Below are positions 27,859 to 37,094 of a DNA stretch of 64,000 bases, piece after piece. The notes under the pieces were generated by a model. The model was not told the DNA's origin, did no database searches, and saw nothing but the letters and a program-made list of their open reading frames with translations. Position numbers and translations under genes: made by a program. Every line of letters begins with the position of its first letter. Positions within the stretch are counted from its first letter, which is position 1. The DNA is from Vulcanisaeta sp. JCM 14467 (GTDB taxonomy: Archaea; Thermoproteota; Thermoprotei; Thermoproteales; Thermocladiaceae): contig NZ_BBDM01000012.1 of assembly GCF_001316245.1 (NCBI RefSeq), positions 21,576 to 85,575 on the forward strand, given 5' to 3'.

Positions 27859-29581
27859 CGCAAATCCTGATTAAGAATGGGTATGTCTTTGACCCGCTTA
27901 ATGGCATTAAGGGAGAGGTAACGGACATAGCCATTAAGGATGGGAAAATCGTGGACCCAAGAGAGTTAAATCCGGAGGAGGGGATAACCGTAATAAATGC
28001 CAGCGGTAAGGTCGTAATGCCTGGAGGCATCGATATTCATAGTCACATCGCAGGTCCCAAGATAAATATTGGGAGAATGATGAGACCCGAGGATCATTAT
28101 ACCACGAATAAGCCTGGCGTATTCCCATACATAAGGGCTGAGACTGGGCTATCAACACCGAACGTGTTTAGGATTGGCTATGAATATGCGATAATGGGCT
28201 ACACATTAGTTGCTGAGCCTGCTACGCCGCCCGTTATGACGCGCCATACTCATCATGAGTTAAATGCCATACCTATAATCGATAAGATGGCGTACGTAGT
28301 TGTAGACTCAAATTGGATGCTCCTCGACTTAATAACGAATAATGACCCCAAATTGCTTGCTGCGTATCTATCATGGATTTTAAAGGCAACTAAATCCTAC
28401 GCCCTTAAGCTTGTTGATCCAGGCTCTGACTTTGCATGGTTACTTCAGGGTAGGGGACTTGATATTTCTGATGAATTACCTGTGTATAACTTTACACCAG
28501 CGGACATTATTAAGAGTATTGCCGAGGCGGCCCAGGTGCTGAATTTACCGCATAAGCTGCATGTTCACTGTAATAGACTGGGATTTCCAGGTAATTATGC
28601 TACCACGCTTAGAACCATGGAATTAGCATTGAACATTCACAGGGTGAGTGAGGGATTAGCGCTGCATGTTACGCATGTGCAATTCACCGGCTATAAGGGC
28701 GATTCCTGGTCGACATTGGAAAGCGGTGGTGAGGAGATAGCTAAGGAGTTGAATAGTAATCCATACGTATCGCTCGATCTGGGGCAGGCCATACCTGACC
28801 GTGCAGTAACCACGATGACCGCTGACGCGACATTTCAATTCGTGCTTTACCACATAATGAAGAATAAGTGGTATAGCTCAGACATAGAGTCCGATGGCGC
28901 ATCGGGTATTGTACCGTATAAGTACAAGAAGAAGAACTATGTAAACACTGTGCAATGGGTAATCGGGCTGGAGGTAGCATTATTGGCTAGGGATATATCA
29001 CGCGTATTCATAGCCACTGATCACCCGAATGCGGGTTTGTTCACGGATTATCCATTAATATTTGCGTGGCTGATGAGCAAGAAGGCCAGGAAGATACCAT
29101 GAAAAAGCTTAATCAAAGGGCGCTTAAGAGGAGCGCGTTACCAGCTATAGACCGTGAGCTTACGCTATATGACATTGTGTTTATGACTAGGGCATCACCA
29201 GCTAAGTTACTTGGTCTGGAGAAAACGAAGGGTCATTTAGGCATTGGTGCTGATGCTGATGTGGCTATTTATGACATAGACCCAACACGCATAGACCTAA
29301 GTAAGGAGTATGATAAGGTTATTAGGGCATTTAGAAGGGCATGGCTTGTAATTAAGGATGGCGAGATAGTAGTTAGAAATGGTGAAATAATCAACCCATT
29401 AGTTAATGGTAGCACTTACTACATAAATCCGGAGGTCCCTGAGCCCCTGGAGAAGGACCTATATAGGTTCATTCATGATAAGATAAAGCAGTACTATTCC
29501 ATAACGTATGAATCCTTCATAATAGATGAGAATGAATTACTCAGGCCTAAAGCCGTGAATATACGCACATTATTGAGGTGA
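27855..29581 (+). CDS. fwdA: Formylmethanofuran dehydrogenase subunit A (amidohydrolase), frameshifted
   Basis: Zinc amidohydrolase-fold subunit that forms or hydrolyses formylmethanofuran. Metal motif DIHSHIAGP near residue 60, MMRPEDH, KLVDPGSDF, HVHCNRLGFPGNYATT and ATDHPNAGLF match FwdA/FhcA. The frame breaks near 29095 (GGG read as GG). Repair gives SKKAREDTMKKLNQRALKRSALPAIDRELTLYDI, and the protein ends at 29581 with about 575 residues, normal for FwdA. Starts within the fwdB stop and ends overlapping fwdC, so the subunits are translationally coupled. Confidence 0.93.
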
Positions 29582-30432
29582 TGAGGATGACCGTAACTTA
29601 TCACCTAAGGCTTAAGGATAAACCGTCAGTGCTCGTGGATGCGAGAAGCATAACACCGGATTCCTTCGCTGGTAAGCAATTAAATGGCATACTCTCACTG
29701 AGGATTCTTGAGGGCGGTAGGCAGATCACTCTGCAGGACTTATTCGATGTTGATGGACCAAGCGAGGCCCCTAAGGATCCGGGGGAGATTGCTATAGTGA
29801 TTGATGGAAGCATAAATAAGATATCCTTCGTAGGCTATAAAATGAGTAAGGGTAGTATTACAATAAATGGTGATGCAGGGCACTTTATTGGGTATAGAAT
29901 GAGGGGTGGTAGTATAGTTGTTCATGGTAATGTGAGGAATTACCTAGGCGCCAAGATGAGGGATGGATCAATAGAGGTCTTCGGTAATGCGGAGCATTGG
30001 ATTGGCGCTAAGTTACTCGGGGAGAAGCCAGGTAAGGGCATGAAGGGAGGGACAATAATAATACACGGCAATGCAGGTTCAGAAATAGGTAGTGGAATGA
30101 AGAGCGGTACGATAATAATCGATGGAGACGCTGGGAATAGCGTTGGCAACCATATGGTTGGTGGTACAATAATAATTAAGGGCAATTGCGGGCTATACCC
30201 AGGCCTGGAGATGAGTAGTGGTAGGATCGTAATTAACGGCTCTGTTGAGGCCTTATTACCCAGCTTCTACGTGGACTCACTCATACAACCGCTAAAGGTT
30301 AAGGGTATCACGTTTAATAAGTCGTTCATGAGCTTCATAGGCGATGCGTTGGTTGGCGGTCATGGATTACTTCAGGTATCATATGAGGATAATAAGGAGC
30401 TGCTTGAGGAGTTTAGGAAGTTGCTTGAGTGA
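29578..30432 (+). CDS. fwdC: Formylmethanofuran dehydrogenase subunit C
   Basis: 284-residue beta-helix subunit. Seven or more glycine-rich repeats of the GxxxxGGxIxxxG type run from about residue 75 to 215 (for example GDAGHFIGYRMRGGSIVVHG, MKSGTIIIDGDAGNSVG), the hallmark of FwdC/FhcC and of glutamate-synthase alpha C-domains. It is a structural partner of FwdA and FwdB. GTG 29578, ATG 29581 and ATG 29587 are all possible starts. Overlaps mch by 4 nt. Intact. Confidence 0.92.
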   Translation: MMRMTVTYHLRLKDKPSVLVDARSITPDSFAGKQLNGILSLRILEGGRQITLQDLFDVDGPSEAPKDPGEIAIVIDGSINKISFVGYKMSKGSITINGDAGHFIGYRMRGGSIVVHGNVRNYLGAKMRDGSIEVFGNAEHWIGAKLLGEKPGKGMKGGTIIIHGNAGSEIGSGMKSGTIIIDGDAGNSVGNHMVGGTIIIKGNCGLYPGLEMSSGRIVINGSVEALLPSFYVDSLIQPLKVKGITFNKSFMSFIGDALVGGHGLLQVSYEDNKELLEEFRKLLE

Positions 30433-31398
30433 TCATTATGGGGCTTTCCATGAATAGGCTTGCCGTGGACATAGTTAAGGACCTAATAGACCATGAGAGG
30501 GAGTATAATGTATCAACATTAAAAATCAATGGCGCAACAATTGTGGACACGGGGCTTAAGGTGCCTGGTGGAATTAACGCTGGACTTGCGGTATCGAGAA
30601 TAACCATGGGCGGCTTGGCCTCAGTTAGCCTAGTGGTGTATGATGTAGATGGTGTTACCGTACCTGCGATGTCGGTATTTACGGATCACCCAGTGGAGGC
30701 GTGCATTCTATCGCAGCTAGCCGGTTGGAGGGTTCAGGTTAAGGACTTCCTTGCCAATGGCTCAGGGCCTGCCCGCGCACTTGCTAAGAAGCCAAAGAAG
30801 ATGTATGAGGTCTATGGATATGATGAAACATCCGATGAGGCCGTGCTCGTCCTCGAAACAGATAAGTATCCAACGGATGAGGTTGTGGACTATATCGCAA
30901 AGGAGACTGGCGTGAAAAAAAGATTCCATTTACCTAGTCCTCGTTTCACCAGCGTCAATGGCTGGCTCAATACAGGTTAGTGCGAGGATTGTTGAAACCG
31001 GCCTCTACAAGTTGGATACGCTTAAGTTTGATTTAAGGTCTGTAATGAATGGATTTGGACTAAGCCCAATAGCACCGCTCCATAAGGATCCGTTAATAAT
31101 GGCTGGGAGAACAAATGACATGCTACTTTATGGCGGTATTACGTACTTCACCGTTGACGTTGATAATGATGATTTGGTAAAGGATGTAGTAAATAAGGCG
31201 CCGAGTTCCTCATCTAAGGATTACGGCAAATCATTTACAGATCTCGTAATGCAGTATGGTTGGGACTTCCTTTATAAGGTCGACCCATCAATATTCGCAC
31301 CAGCTGTTATTACAATAAATAGCATTAAGACAGGCAGGACATACACGGCAGGCCGCATCAATAAGGATATCCTTAAGAAGGCGCTTGGTCTTTCATGA
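30429..31398 (+). CDS. mch: Methenyl-tetrahydromethanopterin cyclohydrolase, frameshifted
   Basis: Hydrolyses methenyl-H4MPT to formyl-H4MPT, between MtdB and Ftr. N-terminal ATIVDTGLKVPGGINAGL, then MSVFTDHPVEACILSQLAGWRV and GSGPARALA are Mch signatures. An A7 run at about 30916-30922 breaks the frame. Removing one A gives VKKDSIYLVLVSPASMAGSIQVSARIVETG, the expected Mch consensus, which rules out the alternative break further on. Ends at 31398 with about 320 residues. Last gene of the ftr-fwd operon, so this one transcript covers methenyl-H4MPT to CO2. A start at ATG 30438 or 30450 is possible. Confidence 0.93.
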
Positions 31399-31404
31399 TC
31401 TACA

Positions 31405-32304
31405 TTACCGCCTAATAGCATTCACTATGTACTTTGCTATTTCAAGCGCTATGTCCTTATCAGGATACACCGATTGTAAGCCCCTCCAATCAGGTTGGCT
31501 ATTGACCTCAAAGACCACGGGCCTACCATTAACCACGGCTATGTCAACGCCCGCAATATCGCAGTGCAGGGTGCTCGCCGCCTTTAGCGCCACCTTCTCG
31601 ACCTCGGGATCCAACTTATCAATTCTAATGGGTGCCCCGCCCTGTGCAATATTTGTTTTCCAAGCACCGGGTGGTGCCCTTCTATACATTGCTGCAAGCA
31701 CTTGATTGCCGAGTACGAAGACCCTAATATCGACACCACCATGGCGAATAAACTCCTGTAGGTACGCTACGTGCCTATGGTAAGTAAGTGACCTAACTAA
31801 TTCCCACAGAATATCTCTTTCTCTCTTTCTTACCATTGCACTACCATGTCCGCGGGACCCGAACATTGGCTTTATAACAACGGCGTCAGAATTTAACATA
31901 TCTAGACTCCTCATGGCTAAGCTAGATCGTTCAGTGACAATAGTGGTTGGCACTGGAACGCCATTCATGCTTAATGTGTATAATGACCTAAACTTATCAC
32001 TACACTTCTCTATGGCCTCAGGCCTATTGAAAACACGCACACCATTCTCCTGCAATGCGTATAGAAGGTCTATCCTGAGCAGTGCTTGATCTAGGCTTGC
32101 ACGTCCTATAGGCCTCACAACAACTGCGGCGAGCTCCCTGACAATGTTTATGCCCCTCACAAAGAGCTTAACCTCATTACCCACATACGCAACAATGTCA
32201 TTAAATCTAAAGGATATAACCTCCTGACCCAATTTCTCAAGGGATTTAATAAGCCTTGATGTCGCAAAGCTCTGGGGGTTTCGGGTTATTACGCCGATCT
32301 TCAT
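31405..32304 (-). CDS. mptN: Tetrahydromethanopterin:alpha-L-glutamate ligase (RimK-like ATP-grasp)
   Basis: 299-residue ATP-grasp enzyme of the RimK/MptN type, adding glutamate to H4MPT (forming tetrahydrosarcinapterin in methanogens). VVIKPMFGSRGHG (ATP-binding loop, residues about 140-155), QEFIRHGGVDIRVFVLG and GVDIAVVNGRPVVFEVNSQPDWRG (Mg2+ ligands) are clear. RimK and LysX relatives share this architecture, but the location directly after mch favours the pterin role. TATA TTTTATTTAT at about 32329-32338 suits a leaderless ATG 32304. Convergent with mch, 6-nt gap. Confidence 0.78.
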   Translation of the reverse strand: MKIGVITRNPQSFATSRLIKSLEKLGQEVISFRFNDIVAYVGNEVKLFVRGINIVRELAAVVVRPIGRASLDQALLRIDLLYALQENGVRVFNRPEAIEKCSDKFRSLYTLSMNGVPVPTTIVTERSSLAMRSLDMLNSDAVVIKPMFGSRGHGSAMVRKRERDILWELVRSLTYHRHVAYLQEFIRHGGVDIRVFVLGNQVLAAMYRRAPPGAWKTNIAQGGAPIRIDKLDPEVEKVALKAASTLHCDIAGVDIAVVNGRPVVFEVNSQPDWRGLQSVYPDKDIALEIAKYIVNAIRR

Positions 32305-32419
32305 GCCATTAATGGCTTCATGGCGAATAAATAAAAATCTATCCTAACTCAATCGTGGGTGATCAAAAGTGAACGAAGGCATTGAATACTTTTATATGGC
32401 ATAATGTGGCAGAAAAGTA

Positions 32420-33508
32420 GTGAATAGGGGATTTAGGGATAGGGACTTCCTAGAGACTAATGAGGGCATGATCTTCTGCGTAGTTGGTAATGTTCATCCT
32501 AAGGGTCGAGTCCTCGCATACCTAAAGTATGTAATGAGTAATTCGGCGTCAGGCACGATATGGAGCAGGCAGGGCGTGGCTTATCAAAGGATGATACCAA
32601 TATACAGCGCAATAGAGGTTAAGAGAGCAAGCGAGTACTTGAGGAAGAGGTATCCTGAGTATATCGTTCATGATAGGTATAAGAACATTGAATTTACGGA
32701 AATACCCATCGACAGAATAAGGACACATTATAAGCCTGAGGAGAGGCTGAAGGAGATAATTAACGAAGGACCTAAGGACCAACTTGAGGAGCTAGTCATC
32801 GATTTAGTTAATGAGCTCTCCAACGAATCTGGAGTACCAATAGATAGCTTTGGCGTGACGGGCTCAATACTACTAAAGATACATAATCCCAGGTTCTCCG
32901 ACATAGACCTCGTAGTGTACGGCTCATCAAATGCCCAGCCAATAAAGGAGGCACTGCTTAGGCTTTATGATGATGAGAGGTCCGGCTTTTCAAGGCTAAG
33001 CGGTGACGCATTGACTAAGTGGGTTAATGAGGTTGTTACTGCCCACCCATTCACGGCTGACGAGACCAGGGTACTACTCACTAGGTATAGGTGGAATAAG
33101 GGAATCTACAGAGGTAGGCCATTCTCAATACACCCGGTTAAGGTTGAGAGTGAGGTAACCGAGGAATGGGAGCAGAGGGTTCATAAACCGCTTTGTCTCG
33201 CAACGATAAGGGCTCGAGTCATTGATTCCAGGGACTCCTACTTCATGCCTGCCGTATACCAGGTGAGGGATGTCTATATCCTGGATGGTTGTAAGCCCCA
33301 GGTTGAGGTGAAGCAGGTTGTTAGTTATGAAAGTCTCTACATGGACATTGCCCAGGAAGGTGATGAAATACTCGTGCATGGTAAAATCGAGGAGGTTCAC
33401 GACCTTAAGACCGGCGATGTATACGCACAGGTTGTTGTTGGCACATACGAAGCCCAGGGTAAGGATTTTATTAAACCATTGAAGATGCTCAATAATGGCA
33501 GGCATTAA
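32420..33508 (+). CDS. Nucleotidyltransferase-domain protein, paralogue 2
   Basis: 362 residues, intact. Nucleotidyltransferase core GVTGSILLKIHNPRFSDIDLVVYG (GS...DIDLV, about residues 147-175), with unknown N- and C-terminal domains. The beta-rich C-terminus (ILVHGKIEEVHDL) looks OB-like. Same architecture as 18350-19229. TTTTATATGG at about 32390-32399 and GTG 32420 fit a leaderless transcript. Overlaps the CitG-like gene by 14 nt, hence probable co-translation and a shared task. Reaction unknown. Confidence 0.65.
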   Translation: MNRGFRDRDFLETNEGMIFCVVGNVHPKGRVLAYLKYVMSNSASGTIWSRQGVAYQRMIPIYSAIEVKRASEYLRKRYPEYIVHDRYKNIEFTEIPIDRIRTHYKPEERLKEIINEGPKDQLEELVIDLVNELSNESGVPIDSFGVTGSILLKIHNPRFSDIDLVVYGSSNAQPIKEALLRLYDDERSGFSRLSGDALTKWVNEVVTAHPFTADETRVLLTRYRWNKGIYRGRPFSIHPVKVESEVTEEWEQRVHKPLCLATIRARVIDSRDSYFMPAVYQVRDVYILDGCKPQVEVKQVVSYESLYMDIAQEGDEILVHGKIEEVHDLKTGDVYAQVVVGTYEAQGKDFIKPLKMLNNGRH

Positions 33509-34391
33509 ATTAATAATGAATTTAAGGCGAAGACTTGGCCTTTACGCCCTTTATCTATCGAGTGGTTTAGCCCTCGAGGCAGCCGCATATCCAAAGCCTG
33601 GTAATGTGCATAGGCTACATGACTTTACTGATATAAGGTTCGAGGACTTCCTAGTGGCATCTAGCGTATCGCAAATGCACTTGCTAAGAGGGCTACGTAG
33701 GGGCATGCTCCTGGCTAAGGGGATTAGGTTAGTTAATGTTTACGGCGATTTAATAAGGGATGTGGTTATCGAGTCAATGCGTATAAGCGGTGGTGGAAAT
33801 ACAAACCTTGGATCGAGTCTCCTCCTTGCGCCACTATCAATAGCCCTAGGTTACCTAAGGGTTAATAATTACGAAGTCGAGTTAAATAACCTACTAATTA
33901 CAGCACGGGATCTCCTAAGGAGATACTCAACGATGAATGATGCAATAAATTACTACAAAGCCGTTAGGGCCGCAGCGCCAAGCTACATAAAAGCAACGGA
34001 CTATACTGGAGAAATGCCCAATGTATGGGACCCAGAATTCATTAATAAGATTAAAGGCAGAGGAATAACCCTATGGGACGTCCTATCATACTCATCAAGG
34101 TACGACCTAAACTCTAACGAAATCGTTCAAGGATACCCAAGGAGCCTAGAATTGACATTATATTTACTCAGTAGATTAAGGATTCATGGAGAGTGGAATA
34201 GAGCTGTCGTAGAGACGTATATTTACCAATTATCGAGAGAGGATGATCCAGTAATTGCACGTAAGTATGGTAGTGAGACCGCCGCGTATGTACGAAATGA
34301 GGCGCGTAAATTAATTCAATGCATAGATGATTGGGTGATGTGCGAGAAGGAAGTCGTGAGGTTTGATGAGAAGTTGTACGAAGCAAGGTAA
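33495..34391 (+). CDS. Triphosphoribosyl-dephospho-CoA synthase (CitG)-family protein, OrfY-like
   Basis: 298 residues. CitG family motifs: EAAAYPKPGNVHRLHDF near residue 30 and SGGGNTNLGSSLLLAPLSIAL near residue 98. Classic CitG makes the citrate lyase prosthetic group, but no citrate lyase gene is here. A CitG-like gene (orfY) is part of methylotroph H4MPT clusters, where it is needed for the pathway with unresolved chemistry, probably an ATP- or nucleotide-dependent ribosyl step. Overlap with the upstream nucleotidyltransferase suggests that the two act in succession. Confidence 0.75.
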   Translation: MAGIKLIMNLRRRLGLYALYLSSGLALEAAAYPKPGNVHRLHDFTDIRFEDFLVASSVSQMHLLRGLRRGMLLAKGIRLVNVYGDLIRDVVIESMRISGGGNTNLGSSLLLAPLSIALGYLRVNNYEVELNNLLITARDLLRRYSTMNDAINYYKAVRAAAPSYIKATDYTGEMPNVWDPEFINKIKGRGITLWDVLSYSSRYDLNSNEIVQGYPRSLELTLYLLSRLRIHGEWNRAVVETYIYQLSREDDPVIARKYGSETAAYVRNEARKLIQCIDDWVMCEKEVVRFDEKLYEAR

Positions 34392-34511
34392 ATCCTGGAT
34401 CAACCGCCGATTTAATTATTATTGCTATATCGCTCTATTCCCTTTGGAAACAAAAGCGCCTTATAAGGCCTATGCAATGATTCTAACGTACCAAAAGGAT
34501 TTATCCCGCCT

Positions 34512-35606
34512 ATGAGGGGGTTTATTGATATGAAAGTACTCATTACGGAGTATGTCTTGAGTACGTACTATGGCGATAATTCCATTATTGACTTAATGCC
34601 CGAGGCAATTGCCATGGTTAGGTCTCTGGTCAGATCATTAATTGTTAGTAGGGCTTATGTGGGTGTGACTATTAGTCCCTTTATTAGTTCCTCATTATTA
34701 CCCATTAATGGTAATGTCATTAGGGTTGATCCTCATGATTACTTCAACGAGGTTAAGCGCGTGAGTGGTGATTTTGATTACGTAATTGCGATAGCGCCTC
34801 CCAGGGAATTAATTAAGGTAGTTGATGTTATTGATGATGGCAAATTACTTCAACCGCCCAAGAACCTAATTAAGCTCTTCTCGAATAAATACGATGCAAT
34901 TAAGGAATTAAGTAAGTGTGGATTTAGGGTTCCCAAAACTGAATTGATAACCTCCAATGATGTGAATAACCATGTTCAGCAATTTCATTCACCAGCTGTT
35001 GTCAAGCCTACATACCTAGCTGGGTCTGAGTGCGTATACCTGGTAAATAATGATTATGAATTAAGGAGGGCCTTAGCATATGCGATTAATTGTGATCCCG
35101 ACGGTATGGCTGTTCTTCAGGAGTTTATTAATGGCGTGCATGGTAGTATTTCCATCGTGTATGGTGTCAATGGTCCATTATTCTACTCATTAAACCTTCA
35201 ATTCATAAAGAATGATGCAGGATCCCTTCACTTCATTGGAGGAATACTACCGATTAGGAAGAGGGAGTTACAACGAGAGGTTGAGGGATTGGTGCATGGC
35301 ATCTTTAGTTGTTATCCTGAATTGAGGGGCTACGTGGGGTTAGACGTGGTTTGGAATGATGGTGGCATTCACATTATTGAGGTTAATCCTAGGCCAACAA
35401 CCTCTATCGCTGGCATTGTCTCGCTTTACCCAGGTTTTGGTAGGCATATCCTTAGTACATATAGTAAAGATGCCATGGGTACTATCTTTTTAGGTGATGC
35501 CGTAAATGGTTACGCATACTATGTGCTTTACGACAATGATTCTGAAAAGAATTTAGGTACTGATGATATTGATAAAGAGGTTATTTCTGTTTTTCAAAGA
35601 AGTTAG
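34512..35606 (+). CDS. ATP-grasp ligase, methanofuran-type (MfnD-like)
   Basis: 364-residue ATP-grasp protein. KLFSNKYDAIKELSKCGFRVPKT, PAVVKPTYLAGSECVYLV (ATP loop), LQEFINGVHGSISIVYG and GLDVVWNDGGIHIIEVNPRPTTS (metal site) appear in order. The family includes tyramine-glutamate ligase MfnD and its methylotroph counterpart, forming the gamma-glutamyl arm of methanofuran or methylofuran. ATG 34530, preceded by GAGGGGG as ribosome binding site, is a good alternative start. The location upstream of mfnB fits this role; glutamylation of another amine is possible. Confidence 0.7.
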   Translation: MRGFIDMKVLITEYVLSTYYGDNSIIDLMPEAIAMVRSLVRSLIVSRAYVGVTISPFISSSLLPINGNVIRVDPHDYFNEVKRVSGDFDYVIAIAPPRELIKVVDVIDDGKLLQPPKNLIKLFSNKYDAIKELSKCGFRVPKTELITSNDVNNHVQQFHSPAVVKPTYLAGSECVYLVNNDYELRRALAYAINCDPDGMAVLQEFINGVHGSISIVYGVNGPLFYSLNLQFIKNDAGSLHFIGGILPIRKRELQREVEGLVHGIFSCYPELRGYVGLDVVWNDGGIHIIEVNPRPTTSIAGIVSLYPGFGRHILSTYSKDAMGTIFLGDAVNGYAYYVLYDNDSEKNLGTDDIDKEVISVFQRS

Positions 35607-35737
35607 AGGTAGGCAGGGCAGATGATTTAATTAAAATCTATCAAAGAATTAAACCATTATTAAGTAATTTAGTGTACGATATAAACATTATTTTGCATTA
35701 AGTAAGGCTTAAATAATGCCGTTGAGCCGTCCTCGTA

Positions 35738-36459
35738 ATGGTAAAGCTTCTAGTCAGTATTAAGGAGCCGGGCGAAATCCTAGATGCGGTGGATGGCGGT
35801 GCTGATATTATTGATGTTAAAAATACCGAGCGCGGAAGTCTTGGCCTTCCATCATTAGGTGTGGCGAGGGAGGTTGCATTAAAGATTGGTAAATTAAAGG
35901 AGAAGAGTGCGCCGTTGGGTGATGTGGATCATTATGATGAATACCTCGCATATACGCCTACGTGCTTAGCGAGTTGGATTATGATTATGTGAAGGTCGGT
36001 ATTAAAACGAACTCTAGGGAGGAGGCTATTAGGATAGGTCATGAGGTTGTGAACGCTGTTTCCCATAATGTTAAGGTTGTCCTTGTGGGTTATGCCGATT
36101 TCCAGAAATTTAACACATTATCACCGTTCGACGTTATTGATATTGCTAATTATGTTGGTGCTGATGGAGTAATGATAGATACGTTGGGTAAGGGTGGATA
36201 CTCAACCTTCGATATACTCACGCATCAGTATTTATCGGACTTCGTTAGTAAGGCGAAACAGTATGGTCTTTTCACGGCATTGGCTGGTGGATTAAGAATC
36301 GAGCATATTAGTATGGCTGTGCATCTTGGTTTTGACGTGATTGGCGTTAGGACTGCAGCTTGTCAGGGTGGGAGGAATGGAAGGGTTAGGAGGGACCTAG
36401 TGATGGAGTTGAAGAGGAAGATCCTGCAGGTTGAGAAGAGTAACTTAGGGAGTTATTAA
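35738..36459 (+). CDS. mfnB: (5-formylfuran-3-yl)methyl phosphate synthase, frameshifted
   Basis: First committed enzyme of methanofuran synthesis: condenses two glyceraldehyde-3-phosphate molecules to 4-HFC-P. TIM-barrel DUF556 family: LLVSIKEPGEILDAVDGGADIIDVKN with the catalytic Lys in DVKN, YDYVKVGIKTN, DGVMIDTLGKGGYSTFD and FTALAGGLR. The frame breaks at about 35955; repair gives YLAYTAYVLSELDYDYVKVG. About 238 residues when joined. TATA GGCTTAAATAA at about 35705-35715 fits a leaderless ATG 35738. Confidence 0.9.
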
Positions 36460-36494
36460 CGTGTATTCGTCATCAGCATCGCTAATGATGCTAT

Positions 36495-37094
36495 TTAATA
36501 CCCATGGCTTCCTAGCATTGAATATCGCGACGCCTTATTGAACATCTTAATTAGGGTCCTTAGATATGCATCAACAACATCACTATTCATATCATCAGCC
36601 TTTACCCTCCTTATGAGTCGCCCATTAATTATTATGCCGTCAATCATCTTCGCGAGTATTGTCATGTCAAAACCTAGCACATGCGTTAAGTAAAGGGTTA
36701 TTGAATCACTGGTAACGGACCAAGTATGGGGTAATTCATTGGTACTCCTCATTATTTCATAGGGCATTATTAACGGAATTCTATCTTGAATTGCCACTAC
36801 CTCATTTAGATCGGTAATCTCCTCGACAATGCTTGGAAACATGCTTGAGATGTAGGAGCCGTAAACCTCCATCGCCTTTATTGCCATCCAGTGAGCAACG
36901 TCATCATTAAACCCCACCCGTTCCTGTAAATTCCTAACTAAATCCGCAAATTCACTACCACCAGGAATTAACGCTATGAATGCTGTACCTCTATGATGAA
37001 TATCATATATTGTATTTATCAATTCCCTTAAGACACTGGGATACTTAATTAGGTGACCACTAACCTTAAGGACATACCTCTTCATTGAGCTCAC
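36495..37094 (-). CDS. mfnE: [5-(aminomethyl)furan-3-yl]methyl phosphate kinase (amino-acid kinase fold)
   Basis: 199 residues of the amino-acid-kinase family. KVSGHLIKYPSVLRELINTI at the start, ALIPGGSEFADLVR (substrate glycine loop) and PHTWSVTSDSITLYLT fit MfnE, which phosphorylates aminomethyl-furan phosphate to its diphosphate in methanofuran synthesis. The Walker-like KxSG is atypical for general kinases but standard here. Overlaps mfnF by 29 nt in the same operon. The last 15 residues do not look like the family tail, so a minor 3' frameshift is possible. Confidence 0.8.
   Translation of the reverse strand: MSSMKRYVLKVSGHLIKYPSVLRELINTIYDIHHRGTAFIALIPGGSEFADLVRNLQERVGFNDDVAHWMAIKAMEVYGSYISSMFPSIVEEITDLNEVVAIQDRIPLIMPYEIMRSTNELPHTWSVTSDSITLYLTHVLGFDMTILAKMIDGIIINGRLIRRVKADDMNSDVVDAYLRTLIKMFNKASRYSMLGSHGY

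Noticed and set aside
29066..29581. Separate amidohydrolase-like gene after fwdA
   Set aside because: It is the C-terminal part of FwdA in another frame; one base restores a continuous FwdA.
30958..31398. Independent small gene after mch with ATG 30958
   Set aside because: It is the C-terminal half of Mch. The A7 at 30916 explains the split exactly.
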